Shown here in pieces: positions 1 to 6,851 of a DNA stretch of 64,000 nucleotides. Numbering within the stretch: position 1 is the first letter of the stretch; each line of letters begins with the position of its first letter. A model generated the notes under the pieces. It saw only the letters and a program-made list of their open reading frames with translations. It was not told the origin of the DNA and did no database searches. The position numbers and the translations under genes were made by a program. Origin of the DNA: Spirochaetia bacterium UBA5763 (GTDB lineage: Bacteria > Spirochaetota > UBA4802 > UBA5550); the NCBI GenBank assembly GCA_002418835.1, contig DIEX01000024.1, positions 1 to 64,000 on the forward strand. The letters are read 5' to 3'.

Positions 1-340
1 TGTTGCTTAGATTTTAGACAGCCCCTGGCCTTCAGGCCGGAGGGATCGTTAAGTACAATTGAATCAATAATTTACCAACACCGAAAATATAATAACACAT
101 TTCAATCCGTGTCCATCTATGGCAAAATCCTTTAAAACTCCCCTCTCTTTTAATCCTTTCCTTTGCGCCTTAGCGCCTCCGCGAGAGACTTTCTTTTTTC
201 TAAAAAATCTCCGTGCCCTCCGTGCCTCAAGCGAAGCGGGTGGTGAGAAACTAAACGCCTTCCCCCCTCCCCGAGAGCGAATAGTAACTTTTTTTCTGAA
301 CACCTTTATTCACCCTGTACAAAGAATCAAAAAAAACTGA
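1..340. repeat. Dispersed intergenic repeat block, copy 1
   Basis: No credible gene is seen. The stretch shares order and wording with 2770-2935 in the same orientation: a CCGGAGGGA-CGTTAAGTA core, a 'CCGTGTCC.TCT.TGGCAAAAT' segment, a 'TTTAAAACTCC' segment and an 'AGCGCCT..GCGAGA' segment. The part near 205-250 (GTGCCTC.AGCGAAGCGGG) also matches 2325-2350. The first 50 bases form an inverted copy of 2513-2560 with a small internal palindrome (GGCCTTCAGGCC). Short open frames here on both strands are translations of repeat sequence. Confidence 0.7.
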
Positions 341-423
341 ACCAGAATAAAATTGACTATACCAAAATCAAATTGGCACTTAAAAATATCGTAAAAAAGC
401 GAACAACATTCCAGTAAAAAGTA

Positions 424-452
424 TTGACATTTTAATTTGCATCTGCTATGGT
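424..452 (+). promoter_or_regulatory. Likely sigma-70 promoter of the first FadL-type gene
   Basis: TTGACA at 424-429 and TATGGT at 447-452 are separated by 17 bases, close to the vegetative consensus. The predicted start of transcription near 460 leaves a leader of about 120 bases before the ATG at 578. The leader contains two small GC palindromes (near 467-480 and 545-556). No known riboswitch is recognised in it. Confidence 0.55.
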
Positions 453-577
453 CTTTAACATAAATGCCGTCCGGGCGGTCTTCATAGAAAAATAAATGCC
501 CCATGACGGTGCCTCATTACTCAAAAAATCTAAAAGCTTTAAACCGCCATGCGGTATATCTCAAAACGGAGGACTTT

Positions 578-1969
578 ATGAAAAAATTTTCAGTTCTGCT
601 TACCCTTGCAGTTTTAATGGTAAGCTCTTCTGTATTTGCAGGTAGCATAGACTATCTTTCAAATCAGAGCGCAAAATATCTCATGACTCTCGCTGGTAGA
701 GCAGCAGCTACAGATGGTGCTGACATTGTATCTTACAACCCTGCTGGCACAGCTCTCATGGGTGAAGGCTTCTTTATCGATGTAAGCAACCAGACTCTTC
801 TCAAGCCATATAGTCAGGATGTTGAATTTGATGGTGCATCTTATGATTTAGCAAAGGACACATATGAACAGGATACAGCTACATACTTACTCCCTAATGT
901 CTATATCGCTTATAATGCAGGACTAATAGGAATGGGAAAACTTGCTGTTTTTGGGCAGGCTGGTGTTGTTGCAGGTGGTGGCTCACTTGAGTGGAGCGAT
1001 GCATCTGCTGGTCTTTTACAAAGTGCAATAGCTATCGGCGCACAACTAGGAACTATGGCTGCTGCTTATACAAGTGCTGTTACTAGTGTAAATGCTAAGG
1101 TTAAAGGCTCAAGTGTTTATTATGCTTTTGGTGGCGGTGTTGCATACTCATTTTTAGATGATATGATTTCTATTAGTGCTGGAGCAAAATACGTCATAGC
1201 TAAAAGAAGCGGTGAAGTTGATGGGGTTGCAAATTATTATGCTCCTGCTGCTGCTACCGCATGGTCTATGGATATTAAATCAAAATATGAGTATGATGCA
1301 GCTGGTTATACTCCTGTCTTCGGTATCGATATCAGACCAATGAAAGAATTAACACTTGGTATAAAATACGAAATGGAAACCGATCTTGAGTTTGAATATA
1401 CACAAAAAGATAATACAATAACAAATACCTTACCTGCAATGTTTGCTGGGTTAAATACAACAGTTGCTTCACAGTTAAATAAAGATGGATTAAAAGCAAA
1501 TCAAAACCTTCCACAAATACTCGCTATAGCTGCTGAATATGTTGTAACACCAGAACTCGCTGTATCAACAGGTGCTCAACTCTATTTTCTTGGCGATGCA
1601 GACATGGAAGGATATGAAGACTATTACGGGACAGGTTATGAAGTATCAATAGGTGCAACTTACAAAGTAATAGAGCCCCTTAAAATTGGTGCAGCCGTGA
1701 TGTATACAGATCAGGGAGCAAAAGATAGCCTCCTTGAATCATCAAGCCAATTACTGACCGTAAGCGGAAACCCGGTTCTGAACTCAATATTCTTTGGTCT
1801 TGGTGCAACATACACAGTAATACCAAATCTTGATATTACACTTTCTGGCGGCTGGGTACACTATTTACCAGAAGAAGCAGATGTTGTGATGTCAGCAGGT
1901 AATACTATGAAAGTTGAATACTCAAAAGAAGTTTACAATATCGCTCTCGGCGCAAGCTACAAAATCTAA
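578..1969 (+). CDS. FadL/OmpP1/TodX-family outer membrane transport protein (copy 1)
   Basis: A 463-residue protein with an N-terminal signal peptide (basic MKK, hydrophobic core, cleavage likely after VFA near residue 21). The mature N-terminus carries the family hallmark YNPAG near residue 57. The rest alternates glycine-rich and aromatic beta strands, and the C-terminus is ASYKI. FadL-family barrels carry long-chain fatty acids or other hydrophobic compounds across the outer membrane; the substrate here cannot be read from sequence. I chose the ATG at 578 because GGAGG lies just upstream and the signal peptide begins there; an upstream in-frame ATG at 503 would put a non-signal extension in front. 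It is a diverged paralogue of the minus-strand gene at 5427-6851. The gene is alanine-rich in 150-260. Family assignment is firm; specificity is unknown. Confidence 0.85.
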   Translation: MKKFSVLLTLAVLMVSSSVFAGSIDYLSNQSAKYLMTLAGRAAATDGADIVSYNPAGTALMGEGFFIDVSNQTLLKPYSQDVEFDGASYDLAKDTYEQDTATYLLPNVYIAYNAGLIGMGKLAVFGQAGVVAGGGSLEWSDASAGLLQSAIAIGAQLGTMAAAYTSAVTSVNAKVKGSSVYYAFGGGVAYSFLDDMISISAGAKYVIAKRSGEVDGVANYYAPAAATAWSMDIKSKYEYDAAGYTPVFGIDIRPMKELTLGIKYEMETDLEFEYTQKDNTITNTLPAMFAGLNTTVASQLNKDGLKANQNLPQILAIAAEYVVTPELAVSTGAQLYFLGDADMEGYEDYYGTGYEVSIGATYKVIEPLKIGAAVMYTDQGAKDSLLESSSQLLTVSGNPVLNSIFFGLGATYTVIPNLDITLSGGWVHYLPEEADVVMSAGNTMKVEYSKEVYNIALGASYKI

Positions 1970-2107
1970 TTATAGGATATGTTGAAGAATATGAAGATGT
2001 TTAAAGAATTTTCCGAATTTAATCTTAACATTTTCAATTATTTCTTGACATACTCTTAAGTGTTTGCTTTAATTACGTTACTGGTATACACAATGATACT
2101 AGTTTCC

Positions 2108-2125
2108 TATTCATAAATGTTTGTT
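2108..2125 (-). repeat. Short exact repeat, inverted copy
   Basis: On the minus strand this reads AACAAACATTTATGAATA, identical over 18 bases to plus-strand copies at 3483-3500 and 5243-5260. On the minus strand the copy continues into GGAAACT, so 2101-2114 is also the exact complement of the first 14 coding bases of the FadL gene starting at 6851. It lies directly in front of the terminator hairpin at 2127. Confidence 0.85.
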
Positions 2126-2126
2126 A

Positions 2127-2157
2127 ACCCCCGGTCAAACCCGGGGGTCTTTTTTTT
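2127..2157 (+). terminator. Rho-independent terminator downstream of FadL copy 1
   Basis: ACCCCCGG at 2127-2134 pairs with CCGGGGGT at 2141-2148 around a six-base loop, followed by a run of T at 2150-2157. It lies about 160 bases after the FadL stop codon, so the transcript has a long 3' UTR containing the inverted copy of the 18-base repeat at 2108-2125. Confidence 0.85.
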
Positions 2158-2239
2158 CCCCGCCCCCTCTGCCCTGCTGGTACCCTCCATGAAACTTCAT
2201 TATTTTATCTCTAAAAGCTCTTTCTTCTGATATAAAATT

Positions 2240-2960
2240 TAACAACATCTCACCAAGGCGCAAAGACGTGAAGAAAAAATAAAAGAGATAAAGCCTTGTA
2301 AATTCTTTAAAACTCCGTACCCTCTGTGCCTCCAGCGAAGCGGGTGGTGAAAAGAAAGATCACCACGGAGCCACGGAGAACACAGAGAAAGGCAAAGGCA
2401 ATTCAACACAGATAAACACAGATTTTCACAGATGAAAAAGAAGAGGATATTTGGAGGATTTTTTTTAACTACTTAAAATACTCCATAACAATACATTTAT
2501 TCGCAGCCTGAATTGAACGATCCCCCGCCTGCAAGCAGGCCCGGGGTTGTCTAAAAAGTCAGATTTTCCTGTTTGTGTCCATTCCGGTTTTGCGACTTCA
2601 ATTTGTGCAAATACCGGAATCTCCTGATTAAATCAGTTGTATGAGATACCGGCATTTTACCCCAAGGGTACTTCTTCGCTACGCTCAGGGCGCGCACGCT
2701 ACAGCCGGTATGACAAAGAAATTACTTTTAGGTCAGCCCCTTTTTATAAATCCTCCCTTCCCAAGGGGGGTGGCCCCAGACCGGAGGGAGCGTTAAGTAT
2801 ATCTGAATCAAAACTTTTTTCACCTAAAAAAATCCCGTCTCCCCCCTCATCCGTGTCCTTCTGTGGCAAAATTTTAAAACTCCTCTCTCTTTTTACTCCT
2901 TTCTTCGCGTCTTAGCGCCTTTGCGAGAACCCTTTTTCTCTCCCCTTAAAACTCAATGCC
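2240..2960. repeat. Mosaic of dispersed intergenic repeats, copies 2 and 3
   Basis: There is no credible gene in about 900 bases before the promoter at 3064. Segments: 2243-2275, 'CACCAAGGCGCAAAGACGTG'; 2310-2350, matching 205-250; 2390-2440, 'CACAGAT' tracts; 2513-2560, 'GAACGATCCC' with the palindrome GCCTGC-AA-GCAGGC, an inverted relative of 1-50; 2585-2715, opposed CCGGAAT/ATACCGG palindromes related to the element at 4869-5035; 2770-2935, a direct diverged copy of roughly 37-190. Together with 1-340 these bracket the FadL copy 1 gene. The 92-residue open frame at 2637-2915 is repeat sequence, not a gene. Confidence 0.65.
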
Positions 2961-3063
2961 GACCCGGCTCCAGCAAAACGGTGTGAAAAATTTTCACCTC
3001 TTGAAATTTAATGAAAAAAAATTTGTTTTTTTAACTTTTTTTGGTTTTTAAATACTATTAATA

Positions 3064-3100
3064 TTGACAATTGGTAAACCAATATTAACATGGTAAACCA
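3064..3100 (+). promoter_or_regulatory. Promoter with two TGGT-N2-ACCA operator boxes
   Basis: TTGACA at 3064-3069 and TAACAT at 3086-3091 (16-base spacer) form a promoter just upstream of the small tandem genes. Two identical palindromes, TGGTAAACCA, lie at 3072-3081 and 3091-3100, exactly 19 bases apart. The first fills the spacer and the second covers the end of the -10 box. GntR/FadR-family regulators bind GT..AC palindromes of this general kind, and such a gene lies convergently 400 bases away. This placement suggests repression; the binding protein is inferred. Confidence 0.7.
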
Positions 3101-3127
3101 TAGATGCTTGAATACCGGAGGTAATCC

Positions 3128-3283
3128 ATGGAAAGTTTAATTTTAATTACAGGCCTTATCCTTTTCTCAGGAACAACAACATACGATCTGCACAACAAGA
3201 CTGTTGAAGCTCAAAAAGCTAACAGTGTAAACACTACAGTACAGGTTGAAAAAGGTTTCTTTGACCAGGACAAAAGAAAATAA
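3128..3283 (+). CDS. Small membrane-anchored peptide, tandem paralogue A (51 aa)
   Basis: This gene is not recognised from any known family. It encodes 51 residues with GGAGG at 3117-3121, six bases before the ATG. Residues 4-18 are hydrophobic (LILITGLILFSGTTT) and would make one membrane segment or uncleaved signal anchor. They are followed by TYDLHNK, a polar helix rich in A/E/K/N, and a charged tail ending in VEKGFFDQDKRK. The next gene encodes a protein sharing the TYDLHNK block and the whole tail. The near-identical ends with diverged middles, and the codon-level differences, point to selection on the protein rather than a recent copy. It is transcribed from the operator-controlled promoter at 3064. 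Function is unknown; a membrane-associated regulatory or structural peptide is one possibility. Confidence 0.75.
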   Translation: MESLILITGLILFSGTTTYDLHNKTVEAQKANSVNTTVQVEKGFFDQDKRK

Positions 3284-3317
3284 TTTATCGTAAATCTAAA
3301 CAAAAGGAGAACAGATT

Positions 3318-3476
3318 ATGATTACAGAAAGTGCTATTTTAATCGCGGGACTGGTATTGTTTTCAGGAACAGTGACTTATGACCTGCACAACAAAGCAGT
3401 TGAGGCTGAAAAAGCAAACAAAGCTACTACTCAGCAGGTTGAAAAAGGTTTTTTTGACCAGGATAAAAGAAAATAA
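3318..3476 (+). CDS. Small membrane-anchored peptide, tandem paralogue B (52 aa)
   Basis: 52 residues, starting 34 bases after paralogue A, with AGGAG at 3305-3309 before the ATG. The layout is the same as A: a hydrophobic segment at residues 6-19 (AILIAGLVLFSGTV), then TYDLHNKAVEAEKANK, a short variable stretch, and the tail QVEKGFFDQDKRK. The tail matches A residue for residue apart from one position just before it. The two genes form a bicistron ending at the strong hairpin at 3501-3534. The retained hydrophobic helix, LHNK block and tail indicate a functional pair. No family is recognised. The reading frame at 3379-3564 that overlaps it out of frame is spurious. Confidence 0.75.
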   Translation: MITESAILIAGLVLFSGTVTYDLHNKAVEAEKANKATTQQVEKGFFDQDKRK

Positions 3477-3482
3477 AAAACT

Positions 3483-3500
3483 AACAAACATTTATGAATA
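3483..3500 (+). repeat. Short exact repeat, plus copy next to terminator
   Basis: AACAAACATTTATGAATA, identical to 5243-5260 and to the complement of 2108-2125. It abuts the terminator hairpin starting at 3501, so it forms the last unpaired part of the small-peptide mRNA. Confidence 0.85.
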
Positions 3501-3534
3501 TGAAAGAGGAAACGTGAAGACGTTTCCTCTTTCA
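3501..3534. terminator. Convergent (bidirectional) terminator hairpin
   Basis: A perfect 14-base stem, TGAAAGAGGAAACG (3501-3514) with CGTTTCCTCTTTCA (3521-3534), and a six-base loop. It separates the small-peptide operon from the convergent GntR gene and overlaps that gene's stop codon (3532-3534). The plus-strand T tail is weak (TTTAGTTTT). Confidence 0.75.
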
Positions 3535-4320
3535 TTTAGTTTTAACCGTATTTTCCCTTGGTGAGTGTTTCACTTTTTTACGCGGTTCAGAATCAGTATT
3601 TACTGTGATCATCCCATTTTCCACAACGGCGTTTTTCATTACAATCTCTTCAACAAGAAAAATCCTGTCACGCATCACACTCATCGCTTTTTTTCTGTCA
3701 TGGGCAGATAACGCGTTGAATAGAAGAATATCGTTTTCAATTATGGTATCTCTGCAGTCCGCTATTTTATATAAAAGTTCAACGATATAGACCTTCAGGG
3801 GTTTAAGACTGATAGTAACAGCAAGGCTAATCATGCTCTTTGCAGCTTTGGCTATTTCATTATCAATCTGATAATCACATTCCGATAAAATTCTCGGTAT
3901 GGTATTAAGCTTCTTTTTCAGGATTAAAGTCTCAATCAGATCAAGCTCCTCTTTCGATATTGTTTCCGCAGCCCTTCCGATATTTGCCACATCATTTATG
4001 AGCTTGTAGTTCATCAATGACTCAAAGGTTCTGACTTCCATAGATTTCGAAGTCTGTAAAATCTTTATAAGAGAATCGAGAGTTGTTTCATCATAGAAGT
4101 TTTTTATAAAAGTACCGCTCTGCGGTCTTGTTTCAGCAAGCCCGGCGTTTATAAGCATGGCAATTGCCTCTCTTATAACAAAACGGCTTGTATCAAATCT
4201 TTCAGCCAGTTCCCGTTCAGGAGGGAGTTTAGTATTAACGGGATAAAAACCTTTTAAAATATCTTTTTCAAGTTCATTGTAGATTTTAGAGGCGAGTCTC
4301 TCTTTCATATAGTTGTCCAT
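3532..4320 (-). CDS. GntR-family transcriptional regulator, FadR/FCD subfamily
   Basis: 262 residues. The N-terminal winged helix-turn-helix (about residues 8-75) has the family signature: LPPERELAERFDTSRFVIREA followed by the wing ETRPQSGTF. The C-terminal alpha-helical part (about 95-235) resembles an FCD/FadR ligand domain and ends in the usual 'ALSAHDRKKAMSVMRDRI' type helix. The histidine usually found in the first metal-binding helix (D-x3-H) is not seen (CDYQIDNEIA), so metal binding may be absent, as in fatty-acid-binding FadR. No strong ribosome site marks the first ATG; a second ATG four codons in is possible. It lies between operator modules at 3064 and 5078 and between two FadL-type genes, so it is the natural candidate to bind the TGGT-N2-ACCA boxes. 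Ligand unknown. Confidence 0.85.
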   Translation of the reverse strand: MDNYMKERLASKIYNELEKDILKGFYPVNTKLPPERELAERFDTSRFVIREAIAMLINAGLAETRPQSGTFIKNFYDETTLDSLIKILQTSKSMEVRTFESLMNYKLINDVANIGRAAETISKEELDLIETLILKKKLNTIPRILSECDYQIDNEIAKAAKSMISLAVTISLKPLKVYIVELLYKIADCRDTIIENDILLFNALSAHDRKKAMSVMRDRIFLVEEIVMKNAVVENGMITVNTDSEPRKKVKHSPRENTVKTK

Positions 4321-5077
4321 ATCATGATAATATTAAATACGCTTATAAAAATTATAATTTAAAGCAAACCTGCTTAAATAGCATATCAAAGACCAGTCAT
4401 CTAAGACCATCCCTGATTTATGTGCGCTCCCCCGTTTTAATAAAAGATATCATTAATAGCTGAAGCCATGTCTTTAAACAAACAGCTATATTTCTCTCAG
4501 CATTTTAACGGAAGAATCACTCATACTCGATTTGCAACACAACGTAGTTTCCTATTATCATGAGCCACAGCATTCTCTATTTATAACTGCGATCATTAAC
4601 TATATTTTCTACAATTTACCAGTGGGATTATAAAACCATCAAAACCGGATAAATTACTTAAATAAGTTTATACATATGAAATAATAAATAATTCAAATGT
4701 CAAGTTTTAATTAAATTGGTTTTCCAATGTTACAATTTTTTTAATTTTTAAGACCAATTTTAATTTAAAACGATTATCGTAAATTATTTTCAGAGTAAAA
4801 GAATCTCGATTATCTACACCGTTGATTGCGGCGGGGATATATAATATTATTTTCCGGAACTATAGCTGTTAACGATTGAATTAGTTCACTTTTCGTCATT
4901 CCCGCGAAGGCTGTGGGCGACCGCAGGAAGAGCTGGAAGCTAATCCCATAGTACCAGTTTTATGAGATTCCGGCACTCCGTTATCACTACGGCCGGAATG
5001 ACAGGGGCCTGATTATTTCGTGAAATGCTATAATATTAAAAAATTATTCTTTTTTTTATATTAGTTTTATTATATCG
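4321..5077. other. Long intergenic region, AT-rich, with one operator-like palindrome
   Basis: No gene is supported. ATTGGTTTTCCAAT at 4715-4728 is a palindrome resembling the TGGT..ACCA boxes but with a different centre. The only other structured part is the dispersed element at 4869-5035, listed separately. The GntR gene's own promoter must lie in the lower part, but no clear -35/-10 pair stands out. Confidence 0.5.
4869..5035 (+). repeat. Dispersed noncoding element, copy A
   Basis: The element begins AACGATTGAATTAG, continues through CGTCATTCCCGCGAAGGC, contains opposed ATTCCGG/CCGGAAT palindromes, and ends ATGACAG..CTGATTATTTCGTGAAATGC. A diverged second copy at 55971-56125 shares both ends (ACGATTGAATTAG; TCATTCCCGCGAAGGC; ATGACAG; GATTATT; ATTTCGT.AAATGC). 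Part of it also resembles 2585-2715. It looks like a small non-autonomous or REP-like repeat. No transposase is present. Confidence 0.65.
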
Positions 5078-5110
5078 TTGACAATTGGTCAACCATAAAT
5101 ATATTGGTAT
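5078..5110 (+). promoter_or_regulatory. Second operator-promoter module, without an adjacent annotated gene
   Basis: TTGACA at 5078-5083 and TATATT at 5100-5105 (16-base spacer), with TGGTCAACCA at 5086-5095 inside the spacer. Nineteen bases further, at 5105, a half box TGGTAT recurs, the same phasing as the pair at 3072/3091. The core TTGACAATTGGT.AACCA is shared between the two promoters. The module points at a region that holds only a 20-codon frame. Confidence 0.65.
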
Positions 5111-5242
5111 GAGATTGGTACTGAGCCATAACATGTTTTCATCCGCAGTAGTTCTCGCTGCGTATTGGTTAAACAGGGAATTCAGGATCAATTAGCAGTT
5201 CGGAAAAGGGTTAATAAACCTGATTTCAAAAATAAACTTTCC

Positions 5243-5260
5243 AACAAACATTTATGAATA
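5243..5260 (+). repeat. Short exact repeat, plus copy next to terminator
   Basis: AACAAACATTTATGAATA, identical to 3483-3500. Like that copy it touches the first base of a terminator stem (5261). Confidence 0.85.
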
Positions 5261-5286
5261 GGCTGCTGCCTTTCGGGGCAGCAGCC
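5261..5286 (+). terminator. Terminator-like hairpin
   Basis: GGCTGCTGCC (5261-5270) pairs with GGCAGCAGCC (5277-5286) around a six-base loop. The following tail (TTCTAAAA) is poor in T, so termination may be partial. Confidence 0.6.
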
Positions 5287-5340
5287 TTCTAAAAACAGAG
5301 AATACTTTTCTTAGATTCAACAATAAACGGTCTTATAAAA

Positions 5341-5362
5341 AACACAAAAAGTTTCCTATTCA
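5341..5362. repeat. 22-base exact repeat flanking FadL copy 2
   Basis: The 22 bases at 5341-5362 are identical to 6829-6850, which is the start of the minus-strand FadL coding sequence. On the minus strand the same words (TGAATAGGAAAC...) therefore occur at the first codons of the gene and again directly behind its terminator. A 13-base piece recurs at 7079-7091. Confidence 0.85.
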
Positions 5363-5389
5363 AAAAAAAGGCTGCCCGAAAGGGCAGCC
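5362..5389 (-). terminator. Rho-independent terminator of FadL copy 2
   Basis: On the minus strand GGCTGCCC pairs with GGGCAGCC (5370-5377 and 5382-5389) around a four-base loop, followed by eight T (5369-5362). It lies 38 bases after the FadL stop. Confidence 0.9.
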
Positions 5390-5426
5390 ACTCCACCAAA
5401 ATCTTTAAGTCTTATAGTCAAAGTTC

Positions 5427-6851
5427 TTATAGAAACTTGTACTCAATACTAATCGCAACAGAATTTGCGTATTTTTCATACTTGGTTTTGTAATAAGTTA
5501 CTACATCATCTGCTGGTGTTGGTGTCCCCTGATTATTTACCGTTTTGGTCTGGTTACTATTCTGCGCATCAACATAAAAATTATGCATATAGGAAACCAT
5601 AAGATTAAGATTCCCAGAGGTTCTTACTTTCAAACCTGTTCCCACATTCCATAGATCAATCTTGTTTAATACTTCATTGATATCTTCAGATCTCATGTTC
5701 ATGCAATCATAATTAACGCCCGCAGTCCAGTGTATACTTTTCAGAAACTCCCAATCAAAACCGATCCCTGCTTCATAAGCAGGATTAAGATCATATTTAT
5801 TTACATTACGCGCGCCTGTAATTGCGGTAGCAGCAGTAGGTTTTTCGTATGTACCCCACTGTGTAAAATAGTAAAGTAATGATATACTTGCCTTAAAAGT
5901 CTCAGTAAATGCATACTCAGCGCCGACCTGCAATTTAGCAGGGAGGTCAAATCTGAATTTTCTGCCATCCTCATAGCCGGAAAGAGCCTGAAGAGCTTGT
6001 TTGTTTCCAAACATCGCAGTAGGCATTGAATTATCTTTTTTAACATCAACTTCATATTCCAATTTGGTATGTGATTCATAAGTTGCCGCCAGGTTAAGTT
6101 CTTTTACAGGCCTTACATTCACACCTATAATCCCATGATAACCAAGAGCTGTCCACTGAGCTTCATATATTTTATCTCTTGTGCCGCCAACACCAGACTC
6201 AGTAGCTTTAAGTTCAATATTCTGACTTGAATCGACTATTCTTCCACCGAGGGAGACTGACACAATTTCATTGATGGCAACAGAACCGCCAAGAGTTAGT
6301 GCGGGGAGCATAGACAACATTTTAACACTGACATTCCCATTAGTTGAACCATCAGTTGCAAAATAATTAGCCCCATTTGCCCATCCTTGACCACCAGCTT
6401 CACCAAGTGTCTCTGCAGTCTGTACAGCTACATTAAGATTAGGTGTACCATTCTCCCAGAGAGTGCTTCCGCCACCGCCGAAGATTGAAAATCCGCCGAA
6501 CACAGCCCAGTTATCCTGCTTAAAATTAAAAAATGCAGAAGGGACAAATTTGCTCGGCTTGTGCGTTTCATACTTCTTATTCCCGGGATAATTCGAATCC
6601 ATAACAGTTGTGGTATTATTGTTGTCAATGGACTGGCTTGTAAAGTGAGTATAAAGGCCATCAGCTACAGTACTTAAACCTGCGGGATTATAGATAACAC
6701 CATCAACACTGTCTGTTGCTGCTGTTCTTGTGGGATTACCCATCCACTCCGCGCTCTGATTTGTGAGTTGATCAATGTAGCTTGCGAATGCTGAACTGGC
6801 GTACAGCATTACCGACCCAAAAAGGGTTAACACAAAAAGTTTCCTATTCAT
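5427..6851 (-). CDS. FadL/OmpP1/TodX-family outer membrane transport protein (copy 2)
   Basis: 474 residues. The signal peptide ends near residue 23 (SSAFA, then SYIDQLTNQSAEW). The family motif IYNPAG is near residue 54, followed by beta-barrel strands with glycine and aromatic alternation and a C-terminal IEYKFL of the type used for barrel insertion. The start is well marked, with CTGGAGG nine bases before the ATG. It shares the N-terminal plan of copy 1 (IDxLxNQSA, then RTAATD in place of RAAATDG) but is otherwise quite diverged. It is a single-gene transcript with its own terminator. The 22-base repeat at its first codons recurs behind its terminator, and the first 14 coding bases are complementary to part of the 3' UTR of copy 1. 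Substrate unknown. Confidence 0.85.
   Translation of the reverse strand: MNRKLFVLTLFGSVMLYASSAFASYIDQLTNQSAEWMGNPTRTAATDSVDGVIYNPAGLSTVADGLYTHFTSQSIDNNNTTTVMDSNYPGNKKYETHKPSKFVPSAFFNFKQDNWAVFGGFSIFGGGGSTLWENGTPNLNVAVQTAETLGEAGGQGWANGANYFATDGSTNGNVSVKMLSMLPALTLGGSVAINEIVSVSLGGRIVDSSQNIELKATESGVGGTRDKIYEAQWTALGYHGIIGVNVRPVKELNLAATYESHTKLEYEVDVKKDNSMPTAMFGNKQALQALSGYEDGRKFRFDLPAKLQVGAEYAFTETFKASISLLYYFTQWGTYEKPTAATAITGARNVNKYDLNPAYEAGIGFDWEFLKSIHWTAGVNYDCMNMRSEDINEVLNKIDLWNVGTGLKVRTSGNLNLMVSYMHNFYVDAQNSNQTKTVNNQGTPTPADDVVTYYKTKYEKYANSVAISIEYKFL

Larger units (their letters stand above)
5106..5290 (+). ncRNA. Candidate operator-controlled small RNA or micropeptide transcript
   Basis: The promoter at 5078 predicts a start near 5112, and the terminator hairpin ends at 5286, giving a transcript of about 175-180 bases. 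The only notable frame is ATG 5133 to the stop at 5195 (20 residues, MFSSAVVLAAYWLNREFRIN) with a poor ribosome site. Its 3' end carries the same 18-base repeat abutting the hairpin as the small-peptide mRNA. It could be a regulatory RNA, a micropeptide mRNA or the relic of a deleted small gene. Confidence 0.4.

Noticed and set aside
64..340. Overlapping open frames on both strands near the window start
   Set aside because: They translate the dispersed repeat, have no ribosome sites and recur in the non-coding copy at 2770-2935.
503..577. Upstream start for FadL copy 1 at 503
   Set aside because: It adds 25 polar residues before a clear signal peptide and has no good ribosome site, whereas GGAGG precedes ATG 578.
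2637..2915. 92-codon frame on the plus strand
   Set aside because: It spans repeat junctions, has low-complexity composition and no ribosome site.
3064..5110. Toxin-antitoxin interpretation of the small tandem peptides
   Set aside because: Both peptides are paralogues with the same layout and no antitoxin-like DNA-binding partner or antisense gene is directly paired; type I toxin features are not clear enough to claim.
2100..5400. CRISPR array from the short repeats near terminators
   Set aside because: The 18- and 22-base repeats are too few, irregularly spaced (more than 1 kb) and lack spacers or cas genes.
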